From JAEUKQ01 sp044227605 (GTDB taxonomy: Bacteria; Pseudomonadota; Alphaproteobacteria; JAEUKQ01): 7,096 nt of DNA. A program made the translations under genes and the position numbers. The notes under the pieces were generated by a model. That model was not told where the DNA came from, made no database searches, and worked only from the letters and a program-made list of their open reading frames with translations. Location: positions 1-7,096 of the forward strand of contig JBGAWJ010000081.1 of the NCBI GenBank assembly GCA_044227605.1, written 5' to 3'. Every line of letters starts with the position of its first letter. Position 1 is the first letter of the stretch. Shown here piece by piece: positions 6,007-7,096 of this stretch.

Positions 6007-6030
6007 CTAGTTACGGAAGATGATGACTTA

Positions 6031-7096
6031 TTAACGGCAGAGTGTTGACATACTGGTGTTGGTGACGGTTACGTTAACTCCTCCAACCACATCAAGCGTG
6101 CCATCACAAGCGTTTTGCGCACCAACGGCAGTAAAGCTATTGCCACCCAGATCGACGACGGAACTGGTAGCGTCGGTAAAAGCAAAACCAGTTGTCCAGT
6201 TTTGAGCACGCACATTTTGAAGCTGGATGTTTTGCGAACCTGGCCTAACATCTACCGCCGCGCTGCCAACAATATTGGCCCCTCTTATAGTAATATTGCT
6301 TAACAATACATTATCAGCGCCGTCCATGATAAAAATGCCATCATCGCTGGTAGGGCCAGCGGTTATTTGCAAATCCAACAAGCGGATATTGCCGATGGTG
6401 GTGCCCGCGACGCGGATACCATCACCGCTAACATTGAAAATGTTACTGTTTTGCACCGTAATATCTTGATCTACATTGTTATCCCTGATAAGTATCCCAT
6501 GGAGGCTATCGCCATTATTATCACTGATGGTTGCGCCGGTAATAAACGTACCATCAGCATTGGCTAATTCAATGCCAATGGCAGCAACATTCATTCTCTC
6601 TATTGTTGCCCCTTCAATCCGGGCATTTTTAGCATTGTCCACCTCAATAGCCCCATCGAGAAGCGAGCCAGCGTCGCTAATCCGCACATCCGCAAGCAAC
6701 GCATTATCTGAATCATTAGTAATCAACACTCCGTGATTGGTAACATTCCTAATATAAAGGTTACGTACCCGGCCGTTGTCAGAATTCAAGTCAAACAAAA
6801 TGCCCCGCTCAGCTACGCCCGTACCATGAATATCAAAACCTTGGAAAATCACATTATTGCGACCATTAGCAGAAAAAACCGCCGCAACATTATTGGTTTG
6901 CGTCACCACGCTGCGAGCACCCGGGGTAAGGAAAGTGCCTTTACGGCCGCTGGTCACCCCCACAATGGCCACATTCGAACCACCTCCAATCACGGCAGTG
7001 TTTGTATCCATTGTAATAACAGTATTGCCCAAGCTAATAGCGCCTTGGATGATGATCACCCGATTGGCCGCCAAATTATCGATTTTGGCGGTGGGA
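6031..7096 (-). CDS. Beta-helix passenger of a second, paralogous surface protein (partial, runs off right edge)
   Basis: The frame ends at TAA (6031-6033) and stays open to the window edge; the residues before the TTG at 7072-7074 read PTAKIDN in frame. There is no start, no RBS and no signal peptide here, so the 5' part lies beyond 7096. About 355 residues are visible. They form a right-handed beta-helix of PbH1-type rungs of roughly 20-25 residues (for example GILFDLNSDNGRVRNLYIRN, HGVLITNDSDNALLADVRIS, DGIFIMDGADNVLLSNITIR). Shared with the 3147-5681 protein are VIGGG, NGRNNVIF exactly 41 residues later, NW..G, and a final CDG.........C module. By analogy the missing N-terminus should hold a signal peptide and an inverse autotransporter barrel, which is inference. 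The visible helix has about six fewer rungs than its paralogue. Free secreted beta-helix protein is the main alternative. Confidence 0.8.
   Translation of the reverse strand, partial: PTAKIDNLAANRVIIIQGAISLGNTVITMDTNTAVIGGGSNVAIVGVTSGRKGTFLTPGARSVVTQTNNVAAVFSANGRNNVIFQGFDIHGTGVAERGILFDLNSDNGRVRNLYIRNVTNHGVLITNDSDNALLADVRISDAGSLLDGAIEVDNAKNARIEGATIERMNVAAIGIELANADGTFITGATISDNNGDSLHGILIRDNNVDQDITVQNSNIFNVSGDGIRVAGTTIGNIRLLDLQITAGPTSDDGIFIMDGADNVLLSNITIRGANIVGSAAVDVRPGSQNIQLQNVRAQNWTTGFAFTDATSSVVDLGGNSFTAVGAQNACDGTLDVVGGVNVTVTNTSMSTLCR

Noticed and set aside
5861..6010. A plus-strand frame with one internal TGA (5900-5902), whose second part reads PIKKQLTIQETSAWAT and vaguely recalls the N-terminal region of some adenine methyltransferases.
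   Set aside because: The resemblance rests on a dozen residues from memory, there is a stop in frame, and the end is translated through the terminator of the opposite gene. Too weak to call a gene remnant.
7072..7074. TTG as the start of the minus-strand beta-helix gene.
   Set aside because: The frame is open to the window edge with no ribosome binding site in front of TTG, and a start here would leave no signal peptide or export domain. It is an internal Leu codon.
1..7096. CRISPR arrays, tRNA or rRNA genes, insertion-sequence ends.
   Set aside because: I found no regularly spaced direct repeats with unique spacers, no cloverleaf or rRNA signature, and no transposase frame with flanking terminal inverted repeats.

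Overview
The window comes from a Gram-negative bacterium. The evidence is an outer-membrane inverse autotransporter (intimin/invasin type) with a signal peptide, N-terminal beta-barrel and C-terminal beta-helix passenger, plus a second passenger of the same family. Proteins of this layout are known from several proteobacterial and chlamydia-like lineages, including intracellular ones. I lean weakly to a proteobacterium but cannot fix the taxon from the sequence. Base composition is intermediate, with many G-tracts in the intergenic DNA, and coding density is modest, so this looks like an accessory region.

Left part (1-2543), all genes on the minus strand. A short remnant of a Fic-family protein (37-252) has a good ribosome binding site. 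Upstream of it is a striking regulatory-looking block (264-382) made of two copies of a GTAAC/GTTAC half-site pattern with a 70-bp period. About 500 bp without a convincing gene follow. Then come three small soluble proteins: a GNAT N-acetyltransferase (883-1347), a YciI-like protein (1650-1955) and a DUF5680-family protein (2049-2543). Gaps of 302 and 93 bp and separate promoter-like sites suggest they are not one tight operon. None is obviously linked in function to the surface proteins.

Middle (2544-3146) is a 600-bp divergent intergenic region. On the plus strand it holds a promoter-like site, a possible 14-codon leader ORF and a strong intrinsic-terminator-like hairpin, all upstream of the large adhesin gene. 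This could be attenuation, or a separate short transcript.

Right part (3147-7096) holds two convergent paralogous surface-protein genes. The first (3147-5681, plus) is a complete 844-residue inverse autotransporter. The second (6031-7096, minus) runs off the right edge, and only its C-terminal beta-helix passenger is visible. They share an IGGG motif and an NGRNN motif at identical spacing, an NW..G motif, and a terminal two-cysteine CDG...C module. They differ by about 134 residues in the helix, as expected if the passenger gains or loses rungs. Each gene has its own intrinsic terminator in the 349-bp gap between them. The pair is probably a small family of surface-exposed adhesins or host-interaction proteins. 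That role is inferred from architecture, since no receptor or enzymatic residues can be read.
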